A stretch of DNA of 64,000 bases from the NCBI GenBank assembly GCA_963714145.1, contig OY970235.1, positions 3,472,001 to 3,536,000 on the forward strand. The letters run 5' to 3'. Positions within the stretch are counted from its first letter, which is position 1. Every line of letters begins with the position of its first letter. Shown piece after piece: positions 34,201 to 42,779 of this stretch. The notes under the pieces were generated by a model. The model made no database searches, had not been told where the DNA came from, and saw nothing but the letters and a program-made list of their open reading frames with translations. The translations under genes and the position numbers were made by a program. This DNA comes from JBBWZH01 sp035544115. Its GTDB lineage: Bacteria; Actinomycetota; Actinomycetes; Mycobacteriales; CADCTP01.

Positions 34201-34402
34201 CAGCCGATTCGACTACTGGAGTCTCAACCTCATGTTGAGCGGTGGCCGGTTCTGGGTCAGGGGCCACCTTCGCGGCAGCCGTACGGCGCCGCCGGGTGGT
34301 CTTGGTCGGGGTGGGCGGCGCGGCATCAGCCGTCGTCGCGTCGGGCTGTGCGGCGGGCAGGGAATCGTGCTCTCCTGCTCCGGTGGGCTCGTGGTCGAGC
34401 AT
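31247..34402 (-). CDS. rne: Ribonuclease E/G
   Basis: A 1051-aa endoribonuclease central to mRNA decay and rRNA processing. The catalytic core begins near residue 455 (S1 RNA-binding domain to about 570); DNase-I-like site residues lie in VIDVNTGKF and IIVIDFIDM (near 755 and 800); CPTCNGRG near 857 is the Zn-link. The core is flanked by long disordered arms: about 400 residues N-terminal, rich in Ala/Pro/Glu with TRRRR-type Arg clusters, and about 170 C-terminal. As usual in actinomycetes the core is central, not N-terminal. The ATG at 34402 follows GGAG. An overlapping 1440-codon frame on the plus strand is a shadow. Confidence 0.95.
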   Translation of the reverse strand: MLDHEPTGAGEHDSLPAAQPDATTADAAPPTPTKTTRRRRTAAAKVAPDPEPATAQHEVETPVVESAEPPARRTRRRATAAAAPAAAVPAETAPAEASVPAAGPPETTPKRTRTRKATAPAPEPAAPAVEAPAEVLVEAPAPRTRRRRATAAAGSPPAAEPAVVEPPASPEAPAAEAPAAEAAPVKGRARRTRASRASQPEPAGAAPIDPPAEETEQVEPEVVVATGGRTKVGALPPPVVTFVAPVATFMAPVAQPAAAPAAEAPAEEPAEAPTRRRRTRSAAAAPAETEAPAAPPAPAEAEDEDADDTEERRRRRRGRRGRGRGRNGENGELAEGAEDETGEADAEPAAEDGAPAESADDDEGGSSRRRRRRRRRTSGDGEDGGTDDPPNTVVHVREPRPVKERRGSSSSDDEVQGVRGSTRLEAKRQRRRDGRDQGRRRPPILSEAEFLARREAVDRVMVVRQRGDRTQIAVLEDDVLVEHYVTKASSSSYAGNVYLGRVQNVLPSMEAAFVDIGKARNAVLYAGEVDWDVAGLEGKARSIEHAMKSGDTLVVQVTKDPIGHKGARLTSQISLPGRYLVYVPGGSMTGISRKLPDTERSRLKEILRRIVPEDTGVIIRTAAEGASEAELTRDVNRLHAQWEVIREKAAKSSHAPVLLSEEPDLAIRVVRDVFNEDFTKLVVSGDEAAETLEQYVGHVAPDLAPRMVRHTADTDVFHDLRIDEQLMKAMDRKVWLPSGGSLVIDRTEAMTVIDVNTGKFTGQGGTLEQTVTRNNLEAAEEVVRQLRLRDIGGIIVIDFIDMVLESNRDLVLRRLTECLGRDRTKHQVAEVTSLGLVQMTRKRVGQGLLEAFSEPCPTCNGRGLLVHTEPLDESRRRGGGGGGGSAGGAAGGGNGAGTAAPVGGSRAARRGRRGAGADEPAVESTPAPELPAEVTEPPAAAAETSSRSGAHRAAANGVVAPAIDPTGVDELAEPAGLAGSAAGVTGRIGGTPPAAVDGAAPEPAPAPEPVAVEPAVQTDQAEPAPRRRRRAASRPAGSPAAVGAEPARPAV

Positions 34403-34540
34403 CCGGGCGTTTCTCCGTTCGGCCCCCGGGCGCGCACCGATCAGGGCACGCGGCCGCACGGGGGCGGGCCTGGCGGCGGACCTGGCGAACCAGGCCGTAC
34501 CGCATAAGTCTGCGTTGTACCGGATCGACCGGTTGACCGA

Positions 34541-35377
34541 TCAACCCGCAGGTGCGGTGCCGAGCGACGGCGCCTGGTGCTGGCCAGAGCCGGGCTGCCC
34601 ATCCCTGGCGTCCGCGTGGGTCGCGGTCGGAGGAACAGCCTCACGGTCCGGCGCGAGCGGGTCGGCAAGCCGGCCGGTGTCGTCTAGCCGACCCTGCGCC
34701 AGCCGGATCGCCCTCGGCGGCACCGGCGGCACCAAGTCAGCAACGACACCCAACGCAGCGAGCACGTCGTCGGGTCGAACGGCCGGCGTTGCCTGCCGAA
34801 CGACCACGTCCAGTATCGCACAGTCGCGATGTGTGCTGCCGCCGGACGCGCCAGCCGGCTCGTCCGGCCCAGCCGCGCCGTCCCGCACGGTCGCCGTGGC
34901 GACCGGAGTACGCGCGTCGACGGTGCGCCGGCCGTCCTTGGTCAACCGCTGTACCGGCACCGACTCGCTGGCCAGGAAGACCCGCACGGCCTCGGCCAGG
35001 ATGGCCACGCTGAGCTGCGGAAACTCCAGCTGCCAGGCGGACGCGTCGATCCGGTCGGCCAGCCCACCGGCACCGGCCCGGGCCTCGACGCACTCCAGCA
35101 CGTCCAACCCGGGCGGCAGCGCCTCGTCCAGCATGGCCGCCAACCGGCTCAGCTCGACTCGGCCGGACAGCGCCAACTCCAGGTACTCCGCCTCACTCGC
35201 CACCCCGGTCGGCGCCGCGCCGAGGTAGGAGATCCGCGGGTGCGGGCTGAACCCGGCCGAGAACGCGATCGGTACGCCCGCCCGGCGCAGCGCCCGCTCG
35301 AACGCCCGTGCGAAGTCGCGGTGCGAGGTGAACCGGAGCCGACCGCGCTTGGCGTAGCGGACCCGGACCCGCTGCAC
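34541..35377 (-). CDS. DUF2344 (TIGR03936) radical-SAM-linked protein
   Basis: A 278-aa protein. The N-terminal ~210 residues are the DUF2344 domain: RYAKRGRLRFTSHRDFARAFERALRRAGVPIAFSAGFSPHPRISY. This domain occurs fused to, or next to, radical SAM proteins of the family encoded at 35820-37790, and next to rne in actinomycetes. Exact function unknown; the association suggests RNA modification or processing. The C-terminal ~60 residues are low-complexity Asp/Ala/Pro. Confidence 0.85.
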   Translation of the reverse strand: MQRVRVRYAKRGRLRFTSHRDFARAFERALRRAGVPIAFSAGFSPHPRISYLGAAPTGVASEAEYLELALSGRVELSRLAAMLDEALPPGLDVLECVEARAGAGGLADRIDASAWQLEFPQLSVAILAEAVRVFLASESVPVQRLTKDGRRTVDARTPVATATVRDGAAGPDEPAGASGGSTHRDCAILDVVVRQATPAVRPDDVLAALGVVADLVPPVPPRAIRLAQGRLDDTGRLADPLAPDREAVPPTATHADARDGQPGSGQHQAPSLGTAPAG

Positions 35378-35480
35378 GACCGGCGGCGGCGGGGGCCCGT
35401 CAGGTTGCCGAGACAGCGTCAGCCCTTTCCCTCGGTGGTGTCACGGTGGTGTCGCATATATCGCGCCGCGGCACCGCCGG

Positions 35481-35486
35481 TAGTCT
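35481..35486 (+). promoter_or_regulatory. -10 box of the small Uma2-like gene (leaderless)
   Basis: TAGTCT ends 6 nt before the ATG at 35493, and no Shine-Dalgarno is present. Confidence 0.45.
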
Positions 35487-35492
35487 CCCACC

Positions 35493-35747
35493 ATGGCAGT
35501 CAGCGATCTCCCGCCACCCGACGAGCCGATGACGGTCGACGCCTACCGGCAGCGCTGGCCAACCGGCGCCGAGAAGGTCGAACTGCTGGACGGGACGATC
35601 GTCTTCTACGGCACCTTCGACGCGAACGACGCCGAGGCCGCCGCCCTCGTCTACCCCGGCCGCCGGGTGCTGCTCAGCCTGGACGGTGGGATCGAGGTAC
35701 ATCCCGCCGGCCCGCCGACCGGCGTCTGGGCCGACCGCCTCAAGTAG
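35493..35747 (+). CDS. Small protein resembling the Uma2 N-terminus
   Basis: An 84-aa protein. MTVDAYRQRWPTGAEKVELLDGTIVFYG looks like the first strands of Uma2/DUF820 restriction-endonuclease-fold proteins (which typically read MTVEDYLAL...YELIDGELV), but the protein stops long before the catalytic D...ExK residues. It is either an independent small protein or a truncated relative. It lies opposite to the DUF2344 and radical SAM genes, with a leaderless start. Composition and codon use match the neighbours. Confidence 0.65.
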   Translation: MAVSDLPPPDEPMTVDAYRQRWPTGAEKVELLDGTIVFYGTFDANDAEAAALVYPGRRVLLSLDGGIEVHPAGPPTGVWADRLK

Positions 35748-35819
35748 CCCCTTCCGGCGTGCCGCGGCCGGCCCGCCGGGCCGGCCGCACCCGGGCCGGC
35801 CGCACCCGGGCCGCCGGGG

Positions 35820-37790
35820 TCAGCCGGCGGGGGCGGGTTCGGCGGGTTCGGCGGGTTCGGCCAGGGCCGACGGGACCGGGGTGAGCGGCAGCAGCCGGCG
35901 GCCGGTGGGACCGATCTGGATCTCGGTGCCCATCCCGGGGCAGACGCCGCAGTCGTAGCACGGCGTCCACCGGCAGTCGTCCAACTCCTGCTCGGCCAGC
36001 GCCTCCTGCCAGTCGGCCCAGAGCCAGTCGCGGTCCAGGCCGGAGTCGAGATGATCCCAGGGCAGCACCTCGGTGCCGCCGCGCTCGCGGGTGGTGTACC
36101 AGTCCAGCGAGACACCCAGCGGGGGTAGCTCGGCCTCGCACGCGGCGGCCCAGCGGTCGTAGGAGAAGTACTCGCTCCAGCCGTCGAACCGGCCGCCCTC
36201 TGTCCACACGCGACGGATCACCGCCGACACCCGCCGGTCGCCGCGGGACAGCAGACCCTCCACAACGGACGGCCGGCCGTCGTGGTAGCGGTAGCCGATG
36301 GCACGGCCGAGCGAGCGCTCGGCGTTGATCGCGTCCCGCAGCAGCTTCAACCGGCGGTCCACAGTGGACGCGTCGGCCTGTGCGGCCCACTGGAACGGGG
36401 TGTGCGGCTTGGGCACGAACGCGCCGATCGACACCGTGCAGCGGACATCCTTGGTACCGGCGGCGGCCCGGCCGGCCCGGATCACCTCGTGCGCCATCGA
36501 GGCGATCTCCAGCACGTCCTCGTCGGTCTCGGTGGGCAGGCCGCACATGAAGTAGAGCTTGACCTGCCGCCAGCCGTGCTCGTACGCGGTGCTGACCGTC
36601 CGGATCAGGTCCTCCCGCGACACCATCTTGTTGATCACCCGGCGGAGCCGCTCCGAGCCGCCCTCCGGGGCGAACGTCAGCCCGGACCGGCGGCCGTTGC
36701 GGGACAGCTCGTTGGCCAGCGTCACGTTGAACGCGTCCACCCGGGTGGACGGCAGCGACAGCGAGGTGTTCGTACCGGCGTACCGGTCGGCCAGCCCGGT
36801 CGCGATCGCGCCGATCTCGCTGTGGTCGGCGGACGAGAGGGAGAGCAGCCCGACCTCGGCGAAGCCGGTCGCGGCCAGCCCGCGCTCGACCATCTCGCCG
36901 ACCCCGGTGATCGACCGCTCCCGGACCGGCCGGGTGATCATGCCGGCCTGGCAGAACCGGCAGCCGCGGGTGCAGCCGCGGAAGATCTCCACCGACATCC
37001 GCTCGTGCACCGACTCGGCCAGCGGCACCAGCGGCTGCTTCGGGTACGGCCACTCGTCCAGGTCCATCACGGTGCGCTTGTGCACCCGGAACGGCACGTC
37101 CGGCCGGTTCGGCACGACCCGGCGGATCCGGCCGTCCGGCAGGTAGTCGACGTCGTAGAACCGCGGCACGTAGACGCCCGGGACCCGGGCCAGCCGCAGC
37201 AGCAGCTCGACCCGCCCGCCCGGCCGCCCGGCCGCCTTCCAGGCCTTGACCGCGTCGGTGATCTCCAGCACCGCCTGCTCGCCGTCGCCCAGCACCGCGG
37301 CGTCGATGAACTCGGCGATCGGCTCCGGGTTGAACGCGGCGTGCCCGCCGGCGATCACCACCGGCTCGTCGGTGCGGTCGGTCGCGGTCAGCGGGATGCC
37401 GGCCAGGTCGAGCGCGGACAGCAGGTTGGTGTAGCCGAGCTCGGTCGAGAACGAGACGCCGAGCAGGTCGAACGCGGCCACCGGGCGGTGCCCGTCCACG
37501 GTGAACTGGCCGATGCCGTGCTCCCGCATCAGCGCTTCCAGGTCGGGCCAGACCGTGTAGGTGCGCTCGGCCAGCGCGTCCGGCCGCTCGTTCAGCAGCT
37601 CGTACAGGATCATCACGCCCTGGTTGGGCAGGCCGACCTCGTACGCGTCCGGGTACATCAGGCACCACCGGACCTCGGCGGCGTCCCAGTCCTTGACGAC
37701 GCTGTTCAGCTCACCGCCGACGTACTGGATCGGCTTCTGCACGCGCGGCAGCAGCGGCTCCAGCCGGGGGAAGAGCGACTCGACCGTCAT
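35820..37790 (-). CDS. B12-binding-type radical SAM protein (TIGR03960)
   Basis: A 656-aa enzyme. Residues ~30-200 form the B12-binding-like Rossmann domain; the radical SAM cluster is Cys273, Cys277 and Cys280 in RGCTRGCRFCQAG. A further cysteine group (CRWTPCYDCGVC) near 610-620 may hold another iron-sulfur site. It travels with DUF2344, here encoded upstream, with the small 84-aa gene opposite between them. The reaction is unknown. The C-terminus ends in an EPAEPAEPAPAG tail from a 9-bp repeat. ATG at 37790; the previous gene on this strand, DUF2344, and rne form one functional neighbourhood. Confidence 0.88.
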   Translation of the reverse strand: MTVESLFPRLEPLLPRVQKPIQYVGGELNSVVKDWDAAEVRWCLMYPDAYEVGLPNQGVMILYELLNERPDALAERTYTVWPDLEALMREHGIGQFTVDGHRPVAAFDLLGVSFSTELGYTNLLSALDLAGIPLTATDRTDEPVVIAGGHAAFNPEPIAEFIDAAVLGDGEQAVLEITDAVKAWKAAGRPGGRVELLLRLARVPGVYVPRFYDVDYLPDGRIRRVVPNRPDVPFRVHKRTVMDLDEWPYPKQPLVPLAESVHERMSVEIFRGCTRGCRFCQAGMITRPVRERSITGVGEMVERGLAATGFAEVGLLSLSSADHSEIGAIATGLADRYAGTNTSLSLPSTRVDAFNVTLANELSRNGRRSGLTFAPEGGSERLRRVINKMVSREDLIRTVSTAYEHGWRQVKLYFMCGLPTETDEDVLEIASMAHEVIRAGRAAAGTKDVRCTVSIGAFVPKPHTPFQWAAQADASTVDRRLKLLRDAINAERSLGRAIGYRYHDGRPSVVEGLLSRGDRRVSAVIRRVWTEGGRFDGWSEYFSYDRWAAACEAELPPLGVSLDWYTTRERGGTEVLPWDHLDSGLDRDWLWADWQEALAEQELDDCRWTPCYDCGVCPGMGTEIQIGPTGRRLLPLTPVPSALAEPAEPAEPAPAG

Positions 37791-37807
37791 GCGCCCAGAC
37801 TAGGCCG

Positions 37808-38989
37808 TCAGAGCCGGCGCTCGACCTCGCGGTGCCGGCGGTGCACGTTCAGCAGCAGGCCGATGGCCATCCAGTTGGCGAACATCGACGAGCCGCCGTA
37901 CGAGACGAACGGCAGCGGCAGGCCGGTCACCGGGGTGATGCCGAGCGTCATCCCGATGTTGATGAACGTCTGGAACGCGAACCAGGACGCGACCCCGGTG
38001 GCCACTAATCGGCCGAACAGGTCCGGTGAGCGGGCGGCGAGCTGCAGCGCCCGCCAGAGCAGCACGCAGAACAGCAGGATGATGCCGCCGGCGCCGGCGA
38101 ACCCGAGCTCCTCCCCCGCGACCGTGAAGACGAAGTCGGTCTGCTGCTCGGGGACGAACTTGCCGTTGGTCTGGGTGCCGTGGAACAGCCCGGTGCCGAA
38201 CAGCCCGCCGGCGCCGATCGCGATCCGGGCCTGGGTGACGTTGTACGCGGCGCCCTGGGTGTTCGCGTCCGGGTTGGCGAAGACCTTGAACCGGTCCAGC
38301 TGGTAGCCCTGCAGCATGTGCAGCTGCACCGCGGCGACCGCGACCAGCACCCCGGCGAGCACCAGCCCGAGCAGCCAGCGGGCCGAGACGCCGGCCACCC
38401 CGAGCACGCCGAAGATGGTGAACACGAACACCATCGCGGTGCCGGCGTCCGGTTGCAGCATCACCAGCCCGAGCGGGACGGCGGCCAGCGCCAGCACCAG
38501 CGGCACGTCGGCGGAATGGTTGTGGTACTCCTGGGTGCGCCGCTCGGAGATCACCATCGCCATCCCGACGACCAGCGCGACCTTGGCGAACTCGGATGGC
38601 TGCAGCTGGAAGCCGCCGCCGACGACGATCCAGGAGTGCGCGCCGTTGATCGTCACACCGATCAGCAGCACCGCCACCAGACCCAGGCACGATCCGATGT
38701 AGATGATCGGCGCGTACGCCCGCAGCATCCGGTGGTCCACCACCGCGACCAGGCCGCACAGCACCAGCCCGATCGCCAGGTTGATCAGGTGCCGGCGCAG
38801 GAAGGCCTGCGGGTCGGCGCCGACGTCCGCCAGCCGGGGCCGGGTGGCCGACCAGACCAGCAGCGCGCCCACGATCGACAGGGTCAGCGCCGAGCCGAAG
38901 ATCGACCAGTCCAGCCGCCGCCAGAGCCCCGGCTTCTCCGCCGACCCGTCCGGCCCGCCGATCCGGCCCAGCCCGGTCAGGGTGCTCAC
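37808..38989 (-). CDS. rodA: Peptidoglycan glycosyltransferase RodA
   Basis: A 393-aa SEDS-family polymerase with about ten membrane helices. Diagnostic: FQLQPSEFAKVALVV, LVMLQPDAGTAMVF (catalytic Asp), TDFVFTVAGEELGF and GLPLPFVSYGGSSM. It polymerises lipid II during side-wall growth together with PBP2. The GTG at 38989 overlaps the mrdA stop as GTGA, so the two partners are coupled. A class-matched PBP in the same operon favours RodA over FtsW. Confidence 0.93.
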   Translation of the reverse strand: MSTLTGLGRIGGPDGSAEKPGLWRRLDWSIFGSALTLSIVGALLVWSATRPRLADVGADPQAFLRRHLINLAIGLVLCGLVAVVDHRMLRAYAPIIYIGSCLGLVAVLLIGVTINGAHSWIVVGGGFQLQPSEFAKVALVVGMAMVISERRTQEYHNHSADVPLVLALAAVPLGLVMLQPDAGTAMVFVFTIFGVLGVAGVSARWLLGLVLAGVLVAVAAVQLHMLQGYQLDRFKVFANPDANTQGAAYNVTQARIAIGAGGLFGTGLFHGTQTNGKFVPEQQTDFVFTVAGEELGFAGAGGIILLFCVLLWRALQLAARSPDLFGRLVATGVASWFAFQTFINIGMTLGITPVTGLPLPFVSYGGSSMFANWMAIGLLLNVHRRHREVERRL

Positions 38990-41199
38990 CGGGTGAGCCG
39001 GCGGGGCGTGCTGGTCGCGGTCGCCGGCGGCTCGGTCGGGCTGCCGCCGGCCGGGCCGGTCGGCGTCGGCAGGCTGCCGCCGACCCGGGCCCCCTGCGCG
39101 GTGCCGAGGGTGGCGACCTTGGGCAGGCCGCGCGGAGCCTGGCCGCCGGGCATGGCCGCCTTCTTCCCGTTCAGCCCGTAGATGCCCTCGTAGATCTGCC
39201 GCACCAGCGGCGCGGCCGCCTGCGCGCCCAGGCCGGCCTGCTCGACCATGCCGACCACCACGTACTTGGCCGCGCCGGGCGCGCCGGCCGGGGACCAGGA
39301 GGCGAACCAGGACGTGTCCTGCTTGCCGAACACCTCGGCGGTGCCGGTCTTGCCGCCGATCAGCACCTTGTCCAGCGGGAAGCCGGTGAACGCGACCGAC
39401 CCGGACGCCGCGTTCGCCGGGGTGAACGCCAGCGAGTTGCGGATGTAGTCGAGCACCTGCCCGCTGACCGGCACCTTGCCCCGCGACTTCGGCTTGATCT
39501 GCCGCACCACCTTGCCGTCCGGCCCGATCACCGCCCGGCCGACGGTCGGCTGCCAGAGCGTGCCGCCGTTCACCAGCGCGCTGTACGCGACGGCCAGCTG
39601 CAGCGGGCTGACCGTGGTCTCGCCCTGGCCGATCGACAGGTCCGCGTTGTCGCCGACCCGGTACCGCCAGCCGTCGGTGCAGTTCTCCCTGGCCAGCTGG
39701 GTCAGGAAGGTGCGCCGGGCCGGGTCCTTCTCCTCCGGGTAGCCGCGGGCGCCATCCGCGCAGTACTGCTTCTTGTTCGCGTCCCAGCGCTGCTTCTTGA
39801 AGGCCCGGTCGACGATCCGGCCCGAGGTCTGCTCCCCGGCCGGCAGGTCGACGCCCGGGTCGGCGCCGAAGCCGTACCGGCGGGCCATCGCCTGCAGCGC
39901 CTCGATCGGCTTCTGCCCGCGGTCCAGCCGGGTCTCGTCGGCGTACCAGTCGGTCTGGGCGAACCCGTAGAAGATCGTGTCGCAGGACTTGGCCAGCGCG
40001 ACCCGCAGGTCGATGCTGCCGGCGATGCCGACGCCCTCGAAGTTCTTCTTCTGCCGGTTGCCGACCAGCAGCGAACCCGGGCAGGTGTACGTGCCGGACA
40101 GCGGGGCCCGGCCGGACATCACCTCGGCCGAGGTGGACATCAGCTTGAACGTCGACCCGGGCGCGAACTGGCCCTGCACCGCGCGGGAGATCAGCGGCGT
40201 GCCGGCGCTCTCCCCGGTCAGCGCGGACAGCTCCTTCTGGCTGATCCCGCCGACGAACACGGTCGGGTCGTACGTCGGGTAGCTGGCCAGCGCGATGATC
40301 CGGCCGGTCTGCGGGTCCATCACCACCGCGGCACCGGACGGGGCGGCGAAGTTGCGGCCGGTGGACTTGTCGAACTGGGTGCGCCGCTTGATGATTTCGT
40401 CCGCGAGCGCCTTCTCGGCGATCGCCTGGACCCCCTGGTCCAGGCTGGTGACCAGCGTGTCGCCCTGGGCCGGCGCGGTCTCGGACAGGGTCCGGAGCAC
40501 GGTGCCCCGGTTGTCGACCGCGACCTGCCGGATGCCGTCGGCGCCGCGCAGGTCGCCGTCGTACGTCTTCTCCAGCCCGCTGCGGCCGACGATGTCGTTG
40601 AGGTGCAGGTCGGTACGGCCGGCGGCGGCCGCGGTGTCCAGCTCCTCCTGGGTGACCGGGCCGACGTAGCCCAGCGAGTGCGCGGCCAGCGACTTCTTCG
40701 GGTACTGCCGCAGCGTCTGCGCCTCGGCGGTCACCCCGGGGAAGTCCTCCCGGTGCTCGGCGATGCGCAGCACCAGCTGCGGCGTGGTGTCGGTGAGGAT
40801 CGGCACCGGCTGGTACGGCGAGCCGTTCCAGCACGGCTTGGGCACCTTCGGCGCGCACGGGGTGATCCGCTTGGCCAGCTCACCGGCCGGGATCTTGACC
40901 AGCGGGCTCAGCTTCTTCAACATCGCCGCGCCCTCGTCCGGCAGGCCCAGCAGCTCGCTGCGGTTCACCGAGACGACCAGCGAGACCCGGTTGCTGACCA
41001 GCGGCCGGCCGCGGTCGTCCACGATCGCGCCGCGCGGCGCCGGCAGCACCACCTCCCGGGTGTGCTGCCGGTTCGCCGTCTGCACCAGCTTGTCCTTGTC
41101 CAGGATCTGCAGGTAGTACAGCCGGGCGCCGAGCGTCACGACCAGGGACAGCACCAGGACGCGCAGCACGACGAGGCGAGGGCCGCCGTTACCGGACAA
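38986..41199 (-). CDS. mrdA: Penicillin-binding protein 2 (class B transpeptidase)
   Basis: A 737-aa bPBP anchored by one N-terminal helix. Dimerisation domain with PAPRGAIVDDRGRPL; transpeptidase motifs SxxK in APGSTFKL, SxD in AKSCDTIFYG (the PBP2-type variant of SxN) and KTG in GGKTGTAEV. The C-terminal ~60 residues are a Gly/Pro/Thr tail. The start is TTG at 41199 with GAGGAG before it, 9 nt after mreD. It works with RodA and MreBCD in elongation. Confidence 0.93.
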   Translation of the reverse strand: MSGNGGPRLVVLRVLVLSLVVTLGARLYYLQILDKDKLVQTANRQHTREVVLPAPRGAIVDDRGRPLVSNRVSLVVSVNRSELLGLPDEGAAMLKKLSPLVKIPAGELAKRITPCAPKVPKPCWNGSPYQPVPILTDTTPQLVLRIAEHREDFPGVTAEAQTLRQYPKKSLAAHSLGYVGPVTQEELDTAAAAGRTDLHLNDIVGRSGLEKTYDGDLRGADGIRQVAVDNRGTVLRTLSETAPAQGDTLVTSLDQGVQAIAEKALADEIIKRRTQFDKSTGRNFAAPSGAAVVMDPQTGRIIALASYPTYDPTVFVGGISQKELSALTGESAGTPLISRAVQGQFAPGSTFKLMSTSAEVMSGRAPLSGTYTCPGSLLVGNRQKKNFEGVGIAGSIDLRVALAKSCDTIFYGFAQTDWYADETRLDRGQKPIEALQAMARRYGFGADPGVDLPAGEQTSGRIVDRAFKKQRWDANKKQYCADGARGYPEEKDPARRTFLTQLARENCTDGWRYRVGDNADLSIGQGETTVSPLQLAVAYSALVNGGTLWQPTVGRAVIGPDGKVVRQIKPKSRGKVPVSGQVLDYIRNSLAFTPANAASGSVAFTGFPLDKVLIGGKTGTAEVFGKQDTSWFASWSPAGAPGAAKYVVVGMVEQAGLGAQAAAPLVRQIYEGIYGLNGKKAAMPGGQAPRGLPKVATLGTAQGARVGGSLPTPTGPAGGSPTEPPATATSTPRRLTR

Positions 41200-41208
41200 G
41201 GTCGCTCC

Positions 41209-41712
41209 TCACCGCCGCGGGTCCGGGTCGAGCCGGCGGGCCAGCGCGGCGACGACCGGGACCACGAACGGCGTCAGCATCACATCGTAGAGAACCGTGC
41301 TGGGCAGGTCGGCCAGGCCGCCGGCGGGCGGCCGATGCAGCACCGCGAGCAGCCCGAGGTAGATCAGGTAGGTGCTGGCGGCAGCCACCGCGACCACCGC
41401 GAACGCGCGGACCACGCCGCGCTCGGTGTCCGCGTCCAGCAGCCCGGCCAGGAAGCCGACCAGCCCGAAGCAGAGCGCCAGCACGCCGACCGGATGCGCG
41501 CTGGACAGATCCGCCAGCAGGCCGGTGGCGAACCCGGCGGCCATCCCGGCGGACGCGCCGGCCGCCAGCGCCACCCCGACCACCAGCACCACCAGCAGGT
41601 TCGGCGCACCGCCGGGCAGCGGCAGCCGGGCCAGCACCGACTCCTGCAGGACCACCGCGAGCACCGTCAGCACGGACAGCGCGGCCGCACCCGCGGGGGT
41701 CACCTTGGTCAT
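41209..41712 (-). CDS. mreD: Rod shape-determining protein MreD
   Basis: A 167-aa membrane protein with five predicted helices, identified mainly by position between mreC and mrdA and by its size; NLLVVLVVGVALAAG and GFLAGLLDADTERGVVRAF fit the family. The ATG at 41712 comes 2 nt after the mreC stop. Part of the elongasome. Confidence 0.9.
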   Translation of the reverse strand: MTKVTPAGAAALSVLTVLAVVLQESVLARLPLPGGAPNLLVVLVVGVALAAGASAGMAAGFATGLLADLSSAHPVGVLALCFGLVGFLAGLLDADTERGVVRAFAVVAVAAASTYLIYLGLLAVLHRPPAGGLADLPSTVLYDVMLTPFVVPVVAALARRLDPDPRR

Positions 41713-41714
41713 CG

Positions 41715-42650
41715 CTACCGCGTCCCGGACGTGCTCGGCGGGCCCGCCGGCCGGTTGGGCGGGGTCCCGGTGGCGCTGGTCTGCGGGGTGGTGCCGGGCC
41801 GGGGCGGCAGGACGGCGTCGCGCGGGTCCTGCCGGGGGCCGGCCAGCACGACACCGACCAGGTCCAGCGCGGTGAACGTGACGTACGGGCGGACGGTGAC
41901 CTGGTGGGCGGTCGAGCCGGGGTCGCCGGTCACCGCGGTGACCTCGCCGACCGGCACCCCGGCCACGTACGTGGTGCCGCCGTACGGGCCGGTCAGCAGC
42001 CGGTCGCCGGGCCGGGCCCGGGTCTGCGGGTCCAGCGACTCGAACGTGACCGGGCTCAGCCCCGCCCCGCTGGCCACGCCGAGCTGGTTCGAGCCGGCCA
42101 GCCGGACCCCGACCGAGGAGCCCGGGTCGATCGCCAGCACCACGACCGAGGTGGACGCGTCCACCTGCTTGATCCGGCCGACCAGCCCGTCCCCGTTGAC
42201 CACGGTCATGTCGACCTTGACGCCGTCGCGGGAGCCGGCGTCGATGGTGACCGTCCACTCGAAGCCGAGCGAGGGGCCGAGGCTGACCACGGTCGCCGGC
42301 AGCACCCGGTACTGGCCCTGGCCGGCGAGCAGCTCCAGCTTCTGCAGCTCGTCCACCCGGCTGGCGGTCAGCGTCTGCTCGGTCAGGCGGCGCCGCAGGT
42401 CGGCGTTCTGCCGCTGCAGCTCGGTGATCCGGCCGTGCGAGCCGGCCGCGTCCGGGATGCCGGCGAAGAACCGGCCGACCGGCGCGGCCACCGCGGTCAC
42501 CCCGCGCTGCACCGGCCCGAACACCGCCTGCGCCGCCGACCGGACCCCGTTGAACGACGCGCTGCGGTAGTCCAGCGTGATGAACGCCAGCGAGATCACC
42601 AGCAGCACCAGCATCGCCCGGCGCTGCGGGCCCGTCGGCGGCGTCACCAC
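41715..42650 (-). CDS. mreC: Rod shape-determining protein MreC
   Basis: A 311-aa bitopic protein: N-terminal helix (MLVLLVISLAFITLDYRS), coiled coil around residues 73-105 (ELQRQNADLRRRLTEQ), then the beta-barrel periplasmic-type domain (GFEWTVTIDAGSRDGV, VNGDGLVGRI). It links MreB with MreD/PBP2. The last ~35 residues are Pro/Thr-rich. A 129-nt gap separates it from mreB. Confidence 0.93.
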   Translation of the reverse strand: MVTPPTGPQRRAMLVLLVISLAFITLDYRSASFNGVRSAAQAVFGPVQRGVTAVAAPVGRFFAGIPDAAGSHGRITELQRQNADLRRRLTEQTLTASRVDELQKLELLAGQGQYRVLPATVVSLGPSLGFEWTVTIDAGSRDGVKVDMTVVNGDGLVGRIKQVDASTSVVVLAIDPGSSVGVRLAGSNQLGVASGAGLSPVTFESLDPQTRARPGDRLLTGPYGGTTYVAGVPVGEVTAVTGDPGSTAHQVTVRPYVTFTALDLVGVVLAGPRQDPRDAVLPPRPGTTPQTSATGTPPNRPAGPPSTSGTR

Positions 42651-42779
42651 ACCTCCCGCGGGGTCAGGCGTCGGTCTCCTCTATTGCCCGACGCGTGGAC
42701 TGCCGGCCAGGTTGACAACCCGGTCGGACGCGCGGGGATGTGCCTGAGGCATACCGCGCGGCCGATGGCCGGAAACCGG

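Noticed and set aside
30185..34507. 1440-codon plus-strand frame opposite rne
   Set aside because: It mirrors rne and its neighbours; composition is that of antisense GC-rich DNA and it has no recognisable domain.
37808..40858. 1016-aa reading of RodA with a very long N-terminus
   Set aside because: The upstream part is a shadow of mrdA; the GTG at 38989 overlapping the mrdA stop gives a normal RodA.
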